Part shown: positions 45,549-57,263 of the stretch, piece after piece
How the letters are laid out: each line of letters starts with the position of its first letter
How positions within the stretch are numbered: the first letter of the stretch is position 1
Source of the DNA: Anodontia alba
Lineage: Eukaryota; Mollusca; Bivalvia; Lucinida; Lucinidae
NCBI GenBank assembly: GCA_964016985.1
Contig: OZ024830.1
Location: 78,567,852 to 78,631,851 of the forward strand
Direction of reading: 5' to 3'
Length of the DNA stretch: 64,000 bases
The notes under the pieces: generated by a model
The model's input: only the letters and a program-made list of their open reading frames with translations
What the model was told of the DNA's origin: nothing
Database searches by the model: none
Translations under genes and position numbers: made by a program

Positions 45549-46160
45549 GTACAATCAACCCTCTTTATACCGACACCCGATATGCAAAATTCGTTGTAAT
45601 GATAAGTTGAATGGCACGAACCCAGTAAGCATTCTACATAAATCTATAGCGGGCCGTTATCGGCCCGTCAGCGTAGCTGACTGGCCGATAACGGCCCGCT
45701 GTAGATAGATAAATAATGCCAGTTGGGAAACCTTCTCTCAAGTGGCGGCAGTTAATCAGAAATTATGCAAGAACACAGTATTAAATACTTGTGCCTGACT
45801 ATGGCTGAAACAGGTGTAGTAAACCTTCTTTATACCGACACTCTTTACAACGACAAAATATGTTAAATTGTTAATTTGACTGGCACGAAACTTCCGCTCA
45901 AAAGAGACAGTTAAAAAGAAAATTACGGAGGAACGTTGTATTTAATACTTCAAAAAACATATGTTTTAGATATGTTAGAATCACTTCAGAGGCGATTCAA
46001 ACAAATATCCAAAACGTATGTTCTGTGGGGCAATAAGAATAAAACAAGGCATTTTTTTTCTAATTATTCTGCTCATTAAGCATTCTTTACAGCAGCAAAT
46101 TCATTTGAATAGCTACATCATTGGGATCAAATGTTGTCGTTGTAACGAGGGTATAGCGTA
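45527..46160 (+). repeat. MITE-J pair with duplicated exon end
   Basis: CTGACTTTGACTGAAACAGG (exon end) recurs at 45798 as CTGACTATGGCTGAAACAGG. Each is followed by CTTTATACCGACAC, the start of MITE-J. The second copy runs to GTCGTTGTAACGAGGG. Palindrome R lies in the first. Confidence 0.75.
45621..45727. repeat. Palindrome R copy
   Basis: AGCGGGCCGTTATCGGCC and GGCCGATAACGGCCCGCT arms. The ends are CCCAGTAAGC and GCCAGTTGGG. It is inserted in MITE-J. Confidence 0.85.
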
Positions 46161-46164
46161 TTAT

Positions 46165-46560
46165 GATAAGAAACAATTTTGTTTTTATAGATTTTATGGA
46201 TGTGTAAACACCGGTGAATCGCTCACAAATTGAAAAATCCCTAATGTGTTCTACAAAGTTTGAGAGTGATTCGTTGCGTTTTCACATCAATAACCTCCAC
46301 AAAAATAAAATCAAAATAAAATCGTTTCTTATAATTACAAGTTCGCCGAGTTAATGTTGGTAAAGACTAAAAGTTAATGTTCAGCTTGGAAATCTTCGCA
46401 AAGCAAATATTACGTAGTTCCAAGACTCCTGCTTCGGAGATTTATGGAAGCATAAATGGAATTGTGAATTTGCTTCTGATCAATCAAATTGCGCTAAATT
46501 AGCGTAAACCTATTGAGTAAGGATTATAAAAGTTATACAAGCTGTAATGTTAAAAAATAA
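46165..46560. other. Intron stretch without recognised features
   Basis: AT-rich tail beyond MITE-J. TGTGTAAACACCGGTGAATCG resembles text at 19992 (GATGTGTAAATGCCAG), so it is probably repeat-derived. Confidence 0.5.
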
Positions 46561-46569
46561 GATGTATGA

Positions 46570-46658
46570 CTTTTGCAGAAAATGTTCTGTGGCATCTGAT
46601 CTGGGTCTGCACTGTTTGCCAATTACCCATTTAGGGGATTCCAGACTACAATGGATTA
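46570..46658. repeat. MITE-G, right half only
   Basis: Runs from TCTGTGGCATCTGATCTGGG to CCAGACTACAATGGATTAA. Confidence 0.65.
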
Positions 46659-46693
46659 AAGTGCCACGCCAAACTGCAACAAACTATGCTTTG

Positions 46694-47000
46694 TTTGTTT
46701 GTTTGTGTTGAGGTTTTACTGCCCAGTCAACCCAATGGGGTCATATCGGGCGCGGTCAGTTTACCTAATCACACGTTTACTGGGCGGGCTTAGTCCTCTA
46801 ACCGGTTAACCAGTATTGTGAACATTCTTTCGCCAGAAACTTGCCTGTCCTTCTTGAATCAGCGGAAGGGAGAGAGTGACCGTAGAAAATATTTCATAAT
46901 GAATCTCCACGAAAGAATCTTGCCAACCTCGGCGGGGTTGAACCCGCGACCTCCTGGTCTTCAGTCGGACGGCGCATCAAACTGAGCCACCGAGGCCGGC
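46694..47000 (-). mobile_element. tRNA-derived SINE, copy 2, full length
   Basis: Same family as 839-1141 in reverse, with intact A and B boxes near 46930-46995 and a TTTG-repeat (CAAA) tail at the left end. It is flanked by the 12-bp repeat AACTATGCTTTG (46682-46693 and 47001-47012). It lies in the intron after the IgGFc-binding exon. Confidence 0.88.
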
Positions 47001-47012
47001 AACTATGCTTTG

Positions 47013-47512
47013 ATTTTTGGTGTATTTTTAAGAGTAAATAAGGCATCACATGAAGAGTCAAGTCATATTTTCTCAGAATAATAATAATGATAATATTTAA
47101 GTAGAGTGCAGTCTGCTACGAGTTTAATTCACATTTTACGGGTTAATGGTCTACCATAATTTTGTTAACAACCATGCACGCAGTGTGCCGCAGAATATCA
47201 ATGCTGTAACCTTGTTTTTATAACGAGTGACTTTCTTGCAGAAGTGTATTCAAACTAATATAATATTTGGGTTTGGACATTAATTCAGAAGGACAGCGAT
47301 AAAATCTCGAAAATGTCTATGTAGTTTATGATAAGAGTACCCATTGCGTAAGATCTTTAGCAGTATTTTTTTTATTGAAGTCACTAGCTTAACTAGATGC
47401 TCTAGCAAAACGAACAAACTGAAAAATACATGTATATACACTATAGAATGCAGCACGAAATACAACATCTTTCAAAAATAGAAAATTTACAATATAGGGT
47501 TCAAACATGTTT
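47013..47512. other. Intron stretch without recognised features
   Basis: Nothing recognised between the SINE and repeat S. Confidence 0.6.
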
Positions 47513-47935
47513 TTTCATGCATTAACATTTGCCAGGTCCCGTGGGAGGTGTTGAAAACCGAGGCCGAAGGCCGCGGTTTTCAACACCTCCCAAGGGACCT
47601 GGCGAATGTTAATGCACTGAAAAACCATGTTCGATCGCTATTATTGCATAAAAATTGAAAACATTTGCTACATTTCGCGTTATTTCTTGCACTATTTTAT
47701 TTCGCCGTTTCACAGATGTCTCGCGAACGCAATTTCCACGGACTATGCTCATTCTGGAGCCGGGAACTACACATCTCGTGACGGCAGCAATTCTGTGTCC
47801 CCGGTACGGGCATATTGAAAGTTGCGTAGCCGTGCATTGACAGCGTGTAAATTGCCTTGTTAATACACGGCTTTTCACTGGTTAATGCACGGCTGTTAGT
47901 AACGTGCTGCACTGCTCTTTTTATGCAATAATATA
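47513..47935 (+). repeat. Repeat S copy 2
   Basis: It aligns with copy 1 throughout. The stem GGAGGTGTTGAAAACCGAGG is a longer, cleaner palindrome here. Confidence 0.75.
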
Positions 47936-48379
47936 ACAATCAAATCCATCCATTTGTCTTAAATTTTAGTAGAGATTATGGCATTACATACATGTATTTA
48001 TAAATCTAAATTCAGAAATATTCTTCCGCACCAGAGGGATAATTTGTTTTATTAACCGTAGTTCTGGATGAATTGTATCAATCATTTGCTCAAACTATTC
48101 TTTATCAATATTCAGGAAGTCATCCAATATGGAGACAATGAATTGAATGCTTCTGTAATATTAGCCTGAGAAAGGGACAAGATAGAGTCTTTTAAGTAAC
48201 AAAACAAAACAGATCTGCAACAAGGTAGAGGCCCAATATGTACAGATAGATAAACTAGCAATTTGTCAGTATAATTAAGTATCAAATCGAATAAAAAATA
48301 CTTTCATCAGGAAACGAAAGAGTCTCAGAAACTTACTGACAGGGTCACAATTTTTTTCTTATTCTGTATTCCTTTTCAG

Positions 48380-48451
48380 GTTGTATACCACCAACAACTT
48401 TGACAACCCCAGTGTCCATGACGACGGCTGTTCCTACATCAAAGTTGAACG
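48380..48451 (+). CDS. Gene 3 linker exon, Thr/Pro-rich
   Basis: The acceptor CCTTTTCAG and donor AACG|GTACTA bound 72 nt, phase 1 at both ends. It encodes GCIPPTTLTTPVSMTTAVP and SKLN. It looks like a mucin-like, probably O-glycosylated spacer between the IgGFc-binding domain and the three-finger domains. It is too short for family recognition on its own; phase agreement on both sides and composition support it. Confidence 0.65.
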
Positions 48452-48607
48452 GTACTATAACCATTAGCTCCTGTCTTAAAGAAACTGTATACACTTGCTA
48501 AGTTTTCCATAATTGTTTATACGATATGCAACTTTTGTACCTGGCTCCAGATAAGAGGGGACAACTGGTACATACTTTCTTATTTCTCCAGGAAACTATA
48601 TGTTGTA

Positions 48608-48886
48608 CATTACGAAAACATGCCTATTCAAATATACTGAAAACTTTACAACCAAAAAAGGGAAATTTTTCGATAAAAAATTCTGTTATTTTTCATATTT
48701 CTGCTCAAAACATAGATTGTGGGTACTCGTTAGAACCGCCTCGGCGAAGCGGTTCTAACGAGTTCCCACAATCTATGTTTTTGAGCAGAAATAAGAAAAA
48801 TAATGTATACCCTTGTAAACCCCAGTTTTACTATATAACAGTCGGGTTGAAGGGGGTCAAAATTATATAGACATGTTTTCGTAATG
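48608..48886 (+). repeat. MITE-A copy
   Basis: Full length, in the intron after the Thr/Pro linker exon. Confidence 0.9.
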
Positions 48887-49407
48887 AGGTACTCATTAGA
48901 AGAGCCTCAGTGATATGCTTCTAGTAGGTATCACAAAATAGGTCTTTGTGGAGAAGTAGAAAAATGTTTCAGTACCTTTCGATTAAAAAAAAAAAAGGTT
49001 TCTTATCTGGAGCTATGTTATGCGACTGATTCCACCAAGCTCCTTCTGAAAAAAGGGTTTACTCTAAAACGAAATACTCTTCTCCCAAGGGGAGCATTGT
49101 TTTTCTTTCATGGTTGACCTGTTTTTTTTCATAAAGTGGGCAAAATGGTAAAAAAAAAAAAAAACGTCTGGGAAGTTCCAGAATCAAATATGGTCTATCA
49201 ATTACGACAGACAGAACAAAAGAACACTTTTGCCAGTTATCTGTCCTAAGTACGCTCATCAGATTAAAAAATATTATAGAAAATATCCAAGAACAGCAAC
49301 AATCACAGAACCTAGCCTACAAATGATACAAAGAGGAAGATCAAATAAAACAAGGCAGACAGTACACATCCAAACATCAAAGAAAAGCAAATAAATCAGC
49401 CATTTTT

Positions 49408-49677
49408 CATCACGAAAACATACCTATATAATTTTGATCCCCTTAAACCCCACTTTTAATTAGTAAAACTGGGGTTTGCAGGGGTATACATTAATTTTCT
49501 TATTTCTGCTCAAAAAACATAGATTGTGAGTACTCGTTAGAACCGCCTCGTCTCGTCGAGGCGGTTCTAACGATTACCCACAATCTATGTTTTGAGCAGA
49601 AATGTAACAAATATCAGAATTTTTATCAGAAAACTTTTAGTTTTGGATGGTGAAATGTTCAATATATTTGAATAGGA
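49408..49677 (-). repeat. MITE-A copy lacking its right end
   Basis: It ends at TTTGAATAGG without the terminal ATGTTTTCGTAATG. The loop has an extra TCTCG. Confidence 0.87.
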
Positions 49678-49964
49678 TAAAAACGAAATCAGTCGATAGC
49701 CAGCAACCACAGGGACACACAAAACATAAACAAAAAATAGTTTCTTAACTTCACACATGTTTATATAAAGTTAGCACTTTGACCTCGTGTGATCATTGGA
49801 ATCATTGTACATGTGCCGACATGCAATTTGTCGACTAATTTCAATTTTTAGAATACCTTCAAAGTTATTAAGCTGATTTTTTTCTGTTTATTGCATTTCT
49901 ATTTGCAGTAGTCATTAAGACATTGTGATTTAAATTCCTTATTTAATGTCTTAAACAGAAATAA

Positions 49965-50135
49965 GGTATAAAGGATTGCCTTTGGAAACAGAGAACACAC
50001 AAAATCACGAAAATCGCAGAGTAGATTTGATTGAGTCTCTTCATATGCAACACTATAGTTTGCGAGGCTGCTTAAAGCGGAATTCGATTTTCAAAATAAC
50101 TAGGATGGGCTTAATGATCCCAAAGGAAATAAAAT
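49965..50135 (+). repeat. Interspersed repeat M, copy 3
   Basis: AAGGATTGCCTTTGGAAACA to GGGCTTAATGATCCCAAAGG. Confidence 0.6.
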
Positions 50136-50380
50136 AGACACTCGTAGAGCAAAGTATGCGTAAAACATTCAGCTTTAGAAAACAAGCATCTTGCTGCAAA
50201 TGTTATCAAAATTAGTTAAGAACTAAGCAAGATACTGTAGTTTATATTTCACATGACTGTCAGCATGGAAACCGCTATTTTGAATACTTAATTAAATGTT
50301 TATTTTAAAGGCATCAATAAAAGTCAGTTAATAGGCTCTTTTTACAATATGCTTATTTAGTGTGTGTTTCCTTTCAATAG

Positions 50381-50457
50381 AAACCGTTTGCTTCTCCTGC
50401 ACGGACATGTCTGCGCTGCTGTTCTGTGATCATGTAGAGGTCTGTGCTTCTCATGAG
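50381..50457 (+). CDS. Three-finger domain 1, exon a
   Basis: The acceptor CTTTCAATAG and donor GAG|GTAAGT bound 77 nt, phase 1 in and 0 out. It encodes ETVCFSCTDMSALLFC then DHVEVCASHE. The opening C-x-x-C, followed by two more Cys at similar spacing, is the start of a Ly6/uPAR-like domain. It corresponds to 56458-56558 of domain 2. A MITE-A copy begins only about 22 bases downstream of the donor. Confidence 0.78.
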
Positions 50458-50479
50458 GTAAGTGAAATTCATTTTATAT

Positions 50480-50757
50480 CATTACGAAAACACGCCTATT
50501 CAAATATATAGAAAATTTTATCTCCAAAAGCTGAAAATTTTCAGATAAAAAAATCAGATATTTTTCATATTTCTGCACAAAAGATAGATTATGGGTACTC
50601 GTTAGAACCGCCTCGACGAGGCGGTTCTAACGAGTACCCACAATCTATGTTTTGAGCAGAAATAAGAAAAATAATGTATACCCCTGTAAACCCCAGTTTT
50701 ACTATATAAAAGTGGGGTTTAAGGGGGTCAAAATTATATAGGTATGTTTTCGTGATG
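50480..50757 (+). repeat. MITE-A copy beside a three-finger exon
   Basis: It starts about 22 bases after the donor of exon 50381-50457. Confidence 0.9.
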
Positions 50758-50918
50758 CTAGGCCATACCGGTTAGAGATGCATAGGCTGATCTGAGTCTT
50801 TGCTGGTCACATTGGTCTTATTGTATGTTTGTTTTGTCGAGAAATAATATGAATAGTGAGATATCCAGAAAAAGCTACAGTCACGGTACACACCTACCCA
50901 AAGCACCATATAACTTAA

Positions 50919-50994
50919 CCCTGTAAACATTCTACATAAATCTATAGCGGGCCGTTATCGGCCCGCAGTAGATTTATAAAGATTGCTAACTGAG
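50919..50994. repeat. Palindrome R shorter copy
   Basis: The same ATCTATAGCGGGCCGTTATC stem with a smaller centre. Confidence 0.75.
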
Positions 50995-51125
50995 TTTTGC
51001 AGTATGGAGCTACATTTACACAGCTGAAGCTACAAATCCCGTGCATACCGTAACCTTCGTGACATTATTATAGCAGATATACGATATTGCACACTTTTTT
51101 TTTTTGTTTTATCTGTATCTTTCAG

Positions 51126-51197
51126 AAATGTTATGTGGAGAAGTACCTAACTGCAGGAGGAGAAACTAAATTTTCATCCGGGTGTTCTTTCACAAAC
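51126..51197 (+). CDS. Three-finger domain 1, exon b
   Basis: The acceptor CTTTCAG and donor AAAC|GTAAGT bound exactly 72 nt (24 codons), phase 0 at both ends. It encodes KCYVEKYLTAGGE to KFSSGCSFTN: a central Cys pair with the GC motif typical of molluscan three-finger proteins. Its counterpart at 60123 has the same length and phases. A long TA/GA microsatellite starts about 40 bases after the donor. Confidence 0.8.
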
Positions 51198-51234
51198 GTA
51201 AGTTTCACTGTAAGCTTATTTACCGATGGGACAG

Positions 51235-51359
<125 letters not shown>

Positions 51360-51399
51360 AACTTAATAACGGTTGAAGTTTAAGCGATGGGTTGCTCAC

Positions 51400-52540
51400 A
51401 TATCATCAGTTAAGTTTGTTTTATAGAGCAGCTCAAGTTAAGGTAAACGGATCAGCAGAAACATTTGACTTTCATTTTGCAACTAGAGACAACTACTGCA
51501 GACAGGCAGTATTTTTGATAACAAAACGATGTATTTGGAAAACTTTCAAAAGAAAATGGGTAGGTTATTGATTTTATTGATTTAAAAAGAGAATCTTTTA
51601 CGTGAGGGGGCTTTTTCCAGTCAGTGAAATTCCAATTAGTAGAGAGGCAAGTATTTCAGTGTCAGAGTTATTTCCCAATTCTCTTAAGTATGGCTTTGAC
51701 GTAGGCGGCAACTTTCAGTTCTGTGTCCACTGGTATTCTTTGCTGCCAAGAGTAATTCCATTTAATATATATTGATCATCATTTGTATCTTACCTTAACA
51801 TTCGAACATGCATGCCTGACATTTTATAGTGCTCGCCGTTTAAACACCGCCACCCCACCCCACAGACGGCCAAGTTGGACAGCCTTTAACATGTTTTGCG
51901 ATCATCAAAAATCTTAGTATGGGTATCATAAACTTCGGAAAGCTTTTTTCTAAGTTTTATTGTCGACACTACGAATTGTTTTCTAACTACGATACCGGAC
52001 TGAAAAAAAAAAACGCTTAAAGGCCTGTTGGAACTTGACTTTGATGGTAACATTGTATACGTTTAGAAAAAAATTGTAGGTAGACCGAATTTTCTGATCA
52101 ATTTAGTTGCCATATGTTACATGTATAAACAAAATGGATATTACATTGCTGTCTTAAAACAGTCAGCATGCTTAGCGATTGATCCAATCACGGTTGACCA
52201 CTTTGCTTACTTACGTCTTAAACCGCATGTCTGTGGGTCAGGGTTCATACTCTATGATGGCCCAGACTTAAAATCAATTTGTGTAGATTGTCTGGGTCTG
52301 AACTTTTTATGTCCGTTACTCGGTCCACTAGGGTTCAACTGGTGGTTTTCTTTTGTTGTAGTATTCCGGCGGTGTTGTTTGACACCTCGGGGATATTGAG
52401 GTGTCTTAACACGTTTTTTTTTCTGTTGAGTCTGTTGAGTCTGTTGAGTCCTCATCTTTACTTCATCATAGGCTTCATCTGTGATTTATTTGTTTTCCAT
52501 AATGATTCATGGATGAGTTGAAGACACCCACGCGCACAGA
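51400..52540. other. Intron stretch without recognised features
   Basis: It contains a triple TCTGTTGAG tandem near 52424-52450 and otherwise unremarkable sequence between three-finger exons b and c. Confidence 0.55.
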
Positions 52541-52546
52541 ACAAAT

Positions 52547-52884
52547 ACAGTCGACTCTCGTTATCTCGAATTCCAAGGGACTCACTGAAACACTTCGAGA
52601 TATCCGTACTTCGACATATCAGAGTTGAGGGAGTGAGGAAAACAGTAAATTGAACAACCACATTTAACAAATGAATATGTAATTTGACTCCTGAAGTTAG
52701 AAATATATATATAAAATAATGTGGAAAAGAGGAGAAATTGCTCCTAAGGAGCAATTTCTCCTCTTTTCCACATTATTTTGTTGCCTGTTGTCATAGTTTC
52801 ATGTTAAAACAGGGACCAGATTTTCACTTCGAGATAAGCGGTAATTCGAAATAAGCGAGTTCGAGATAACGAGGTTCGACTGTA
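52547..52884 (+). repeat. MITE-F copy
   Basis: Closest to 19558-19892 (both have ATAATGTGGAAAAGAGGAG and CTGTTGTCATAGTTTCATG). Confidence 0.9.
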
Positions 52885-53266
52885 TATGTTTTACCACAGT
52901 GGATCCCGTAAAGCTAGCTTAAGCTCATCCCCCACCCCCCTTACTCCCTCCCCACTCATCAGTAATTTATCTTTGACCGTTCCAAGCGGTACTTTCATTG
53001 TGGTGCTTTTTGTTAAATGTTCTGTAGTGTTTCACTTAAAATGTTTTAATGTTTTTCTTTTAACAATTATGTAAGTTAAAGATATATTCAGTTAATTTGG
53101 GTTCACATATTTACTTCACTTATTAGCTTATTTACTGCACTTATTTACTTTACATCACCGGGCTCCAACCTGATTTATTCAAGCAAGAATAAATGATGTA
53201 GATTGTAAATTTATCTGAATATTTAAAACTGGTGGACTATTTGTGAACAGATGTGTAGAAAACAGA

Positions 53267-53499
53267 TTAACCCATTGTACTCGGGAAACCCCTAAAAGGG
53301 TAATTGGTAAACAGTGCAGGCCCAGATCAGACGCCGCAGAACGCGGAGTCTGATCAAGGTCTTCACTCTTTGCAAACAGTTTAGACATTTTCTCCAGGAA
53401 TATCTAAATCTAAATCTCATAGTCTGACATACCTAAACTTGAAATTGGACTCTTCCAATATACAATGTGGGTGAGTTCATTCAGTCTACAATGGGTTAA
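53267..53499. repeat. MITE-G copy
   Basis: TTAA at 53267-53270 and 53496-53499; stem CAGACGCCGCAGAACGCGG. Confidence 0.83.
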
Positions 53500-54020
53500 A
53501 TGAGCTGATAAGGTCAGCACATTTCAGACACATGATAAAGTAGTAAAATGGACTAATTACAATGTAGGACAAAATATGTATAGTATTAGACGGTCCAAAT
53601 GTTTAGAGTTACTGCAATGCTTTATCTGTTGGCACGCAAGCTGGGTCAGCGCATTTTAGACGCCTCATTAAGGAGTCAAATAGACTTTTAGACATATAAG
53701 GTTAGAGGGTTAATTTGTCCGAATATTTTGAGTAAATCTATTTAAAGATATGTTAACACCAGTATGACCCGCACATCTTAGTTACATTATCATAACGTCA
53801 CATCAAATAGACGTTGTCAAAATTTAGGATAAATATTGTAGATGGTAAATTTGTCCGAATATTTTGAGCAAATGCGATAGTTTATCCATTAACAATTATT
53901 TCGACAACACACTTAACGCACAGATATATATGCGGAGATACGAAGGGAAGGCCACCGTCAAGGAACACAAGCTAAGTATGCTCAGTACTTCACATATTTT
54001 CGATAGCTCATGAATAATGA

Positions 54021-54252
54021 GCCAGTGCCAACAAAACCTATAAAATGGCATGTGCGCCAAGCGAAGACTCAGATCGACCTGGACATCCGCCCAGTCTAAT
54101 CAGTCTTTGCTGTCCGCATGAAGAAGGCTTGGGTCCTTAGCTACCCATTGAGCGAACAGCGAAGACTTTGATCAGGCTGGGCGGATGCCCAGGCTGATCT
54201 GAGTCTTCGCTGGCCGCACATGCCATTTTGTTGGTTTTGTCATGCGCTGGCT
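54021..54252. repeat. MITE-D-like long inverted repeat before three-finger exon c
   Basis: The outer arms GCCAGTGCCAACAAAACC and GGTTTTGTCATGCGCTGGC pair, with AAAATGGCATGTGCG inside each arm. Confidence 0.72.
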
Positions 54253-54457
54253 CAATTACTTTTAATGCCCCAGTATGTTCAGCACATTTTTTTTATAAAG
54301 TGTCGTTGTGCTAAGGACTTTATCAAATGTTATCAAATCAGTATCGTAAAACGTTTTCCCATACCTTACTATAGTCAAAGCGTAAGTATTGCAGCCCTGC
54401 AAACTACATTGGTGTCACGGAAGAGTCTCAATGAAACCGAGATTCCGATTTTCGCTC

Positions 54458-54682
54458 TTAACCCATTGTATACTGAATCGCCCAAAACTATATATTGGAA
54501 GAGTTTAATTTCAATTTTAGGTACGTCTGGCTATGAGATTTAGATATTCTTATAGAAAAAAAAGCTTAACTATTTGCAAACAGTTGAGACCCTGATCAGA
54601 CGCCGCATTCTGTGGCGTCTGATCTGGGTCTGCACTGTTTGCAAATTACCCGTTTAGGGGTCTCCAGACTACAATGTGTTAA
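54458..54682. repeat. MITE-G copy
   Basis: TTAACCCATTGTATACTG to CAGACTACAATGTGTTAA. Confidence 0.85.
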
Positions 54683-54771
54683 GGAAGTACGATCTTTGTT
54701 TCCAAGCACAATATTTTTAGATTTTATTATTCCAGTTTTGATAAATGCTGTAGAGGGTTACATTGTTCGAA

Positions 54772-54962
54772 TTGTAAGTAGTTGCGGTCATGGTACCTAA
54801 GCCGTAATCCAAACTCATAAATCCATAAACAAATGACGAATCAGAATGTTCAGATCAACAGACATGGACCCCAGAGTAAAGGGTGTAATCAGGCGTCCGC
54901 GGATAGTAAGCATTACTTGGTAAGCAAGCTTCGCCCACCATGCCCATAGGCCTGAACGAAGG
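54772..54962 (-). repeat. 190-bp unit, inverted partner of 58105-58298
   Basis: Read in reverse it begins GGCCTATGGGCATGGTGGGC and ends GGTACCATGACCGCAACTA. It is about 95% identical by eye to the other copy and carries a TGA where that copy is open. Confidence 0.85.
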
Positions 54963-55094
54963 AAATATCGGTAGAAGCGTGTGTCCGGGATTTGGGAAGT
55001 CTACTTTTGGCGCGTCAGTGGAAAAAAAACATCAGAAACAATTCTGGAAACTGCCTCACTGTAAAAGTAATTGCAGTATTTTGTCTATTAACAG

Positions 55095-55182
55095 ATGTGT
55101 CCACAACATATAAAAAGAGCCAGTGCTTGTCGTGAGTGCTGTACTGGGTCATACTGCAACAGTGCTGGATGTGGGGATACTT
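55095..55182 (+). CDS. Three-finger domain 1, exon c
   Basis: The acceptor CTATTAACAG and donor ACTT|GTAAGT bound 88 nt, phase 0 in and 1 out. It encodes MCPQHIKRASACRECC then TGSYCNSAGCGDT. CC-x4-CN is the defining end of Ly6/uPAR folds. The donor runs straight into a tandem repeat of about 10-11 bases (TCGTATATAC units), so expansion there could affect splicing. Confidence 0.82.
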
Positions 55183-55268
55183 GTAAGTCGTATATACTCG
55201 TATATACTCGTATATAGTCGCATATACTCGTATATACTCGTATATAGTCGTATATACTCGTATATACA
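55183..55268 (+). repeat. Short tandem repeat starting at a splice donor
   Basis: The unit TCGTATATAC or TCGTATATAG is repeated about eight times immediately after GTAAG. Confidence 0.9.
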
Positions 55269-55477
55269 TATCGTTAATAGTTTTTATAGATACTTTCGCC
55301 GATGCGGCTTTTCAATGTTATTGTCTCCTGTCTGAAAAAAAGGTTCTACTCTAAAAGCAAAGAGATAGCTCCAAATGGGAGCAAATACTTCCTTACATCT
55401 CAATATTACAAATTCTCAATATAACCACATGCAAAATTATGAGTTACAATGTACATGTTGCCTTGAAGAAATTATTA

Positions 55478-55687
55478 TTAACCCTTGTTCTGCTGAACCG
55501 GATATACACTGCCTTTGCAATCAATGTAGATCCAGATCAGTTGGCTTCTAAGAAGCCGTGATCTGGACCTGCACTGTTTGCCATTCAGGATGTAAATTTA
55601 TATGAACAATCTGGATCAAGTAACCTGATTGGCTGAAAATTAGAAGTGGTTGTGTCATCTTAATTTATTCAGCAGGACGAGGGTTAG
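55478..55687 (+). repeat. MITE-C copy
   Basis: Left end TTAACCCTTGTTCTGCTGAA; right end AGGACGAGGGTTAG. Confidence 0.82.
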
Positions 55688-55734
55688 GAGTTACTTTCCG
55701 TAGAACTGTGTACAGAAATATTGAATAATGCATG

Positions 55735-55900
55735 AGTAAAAACACCAAGGCGATATCAAAATTACGAAGCAAAGCTTTTCCGAGGCACCAAAAGCAGGAA
55801 TGACGAGAAACAAACATTGTCGAAGCAAACGCTACATATAAACCACCGACAAATAAAAAAGAGGAAATGCAAGAGAGGAACCACCTTGGAACGGTCAGTA
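55735..55900 (-). repeat. Repeat K copy
   Basis: AAGCAAAGCTTTTCCGAGGC to CACCTTGGAACGGTCAGTAG. Diverged minus copies also lie at 34025-34130 and 35462-35630. Confidence 0.6.
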
Positions 55901-56219
55901 GAAAATCAAATGGTTGTGGGGTGGGGTGGGGTTGGATAGGGGTAGAATGGGCTTTATAAACCAGATTTAGTCGCGCAAAACCTCGCACTGAATTCTGATG
56001 CAGCTCAAAGTTACAAATATATGTTCAATCCGCATTCTGGTCATCTGCCTTATTTGTGAAACATCACAGTCAGAAACATTGCATATGTCTCCTCTTTCCT
56101 GTTAGAATAGACCTTTCTCAGAAGAGACATAGCGTCATGACATAAAGAAAACAGGAAGTCCAAAAGCTTTGTTTCTTTGTAGAAATTGCGAAACAAAAAT
56201 ACCAAGTGTACCATGTCCT

Positions 56220-56436
56220 TTAACTCTTTCGATGCCAAATTTCAGACGACATTTGTCGTCTGTTTTTTATTTTTTTTAACAAACTATCGCTTTGAAAGAA
56301 GTTTATATGTAAATTTGAAAGACAGAATGTCAAACAGCGTAGATCCAGATGAGACGGCTCATTATGAGCCGTCTCATCTGGATCTGTGCTATTTGCAGAA
56401 GACTATTATTATGACCTGTGGCAGTGAAAGAGTTAA
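56220..56436 (+). repeat. MITE-H copy beside a splice acceptor
   Basis: TTAACTCTTTCGATGCC to GGCAGTGAAAGAGTTAA. It ends 21 bases before exon 56458. Confidence 0.88.
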
Positions 56437-56457
56437 CGTGTCATATTTGTTATTTAG

Positions 56458-56558
56458 CGGTACCAGTACGTTCTCAACGTGGACCAGTCTGTTATGACTG
56501 CGAACATGTTGGTAGAATAGAGGACTGCCACCGAGTGACACTGTGCAGAAGCGACCAG
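56458..56558 (+). CDS. Three-finger domain 2, exon a
   Basis: The acceptor TTGTTATTTAG and donor CCAG|GTATTA bound 101 nt, phase 1 in and 0 out. It encodes SVPVRSQRGPVCYDC, then EHVGRIEDC and HRVTLCRSDQ. The C-x-x-C opening and Cys spacing repeat those of 50381-50457. A TTAA-bounded MITE-H ends about 21 bases upstream, so the branch-point region lies within or beside the element. Confidence 0.8.
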
Positions 56559-56639
56559 GTATTATTGTTTTCTTATGGTATCTTTCAGATTCAATTTAGC
56601 TTTACTACTACTGATGTTAGTGCCGTGAGGCGGCCGTAG

Positions 56640-57260
56640 AATGTCTTCAGTACGCTTGTGCTTCACTGTAGTGTAGTTTATATTTTCTGGTTGAGTGCTT
56701 GAAGGTTGATACCGAAACAACTTTAGATGTAACGAAAATCACAGGAGCTTTTCTTTTGTTTCAAACTGATTTTCCCAGACTGTTGTTTTGTTGATCATTT
56801 TGTCCGTAAAATTAATAAGAATAAGTGTTCGAATGCTCTAAATTTCAAGAAAATAATTCATCCTCTGCCTTAGGTTCGGAAGAACCTGCACACTCATTGT
56901 GAAAGAAATATACATGTTTATTATAAAATACATGAAAATACAAATATACCAAAATCGTTAAAGCAATGAGATTATAATCATTATTTAATTGATATTATTA
57001 CTGCTCCTTGACCTAACTTGGCTACGTAGCCTGGTTAGAAAACTACTTAGACAATATATTCTCCTATAATACTTTATTGCACAGTCTTCAGAAGCATTTC
57101 ATAGCAAACTAGGGGCAGCTTAATTTCGTTTGGAAATAGTATTTTCAGACAACAAAACATTAGGTTAAGTCAAAATTAGCTCGGGTATCAACCTTTAAAG
57201 GGGAACAAAGTACAAATACTTTCATAGGATCATATTGACCAGATATTTATTATTCATTGG
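56640..57260. other. Intron stretch without recognised features
   Basis: AT-rich, with no palindrome or domain-bearing frame. Confidence 0.6.
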
Positions 57261-57263
57261 GTG

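Noticed and set aside
45549..45610. C-terminal residues after the IgGFc-binding domain, up to TGA
   Set aside because: The text matches the start of MITE-J (also at 45812 and 59331), and a phase-correct donor lies at 45548.
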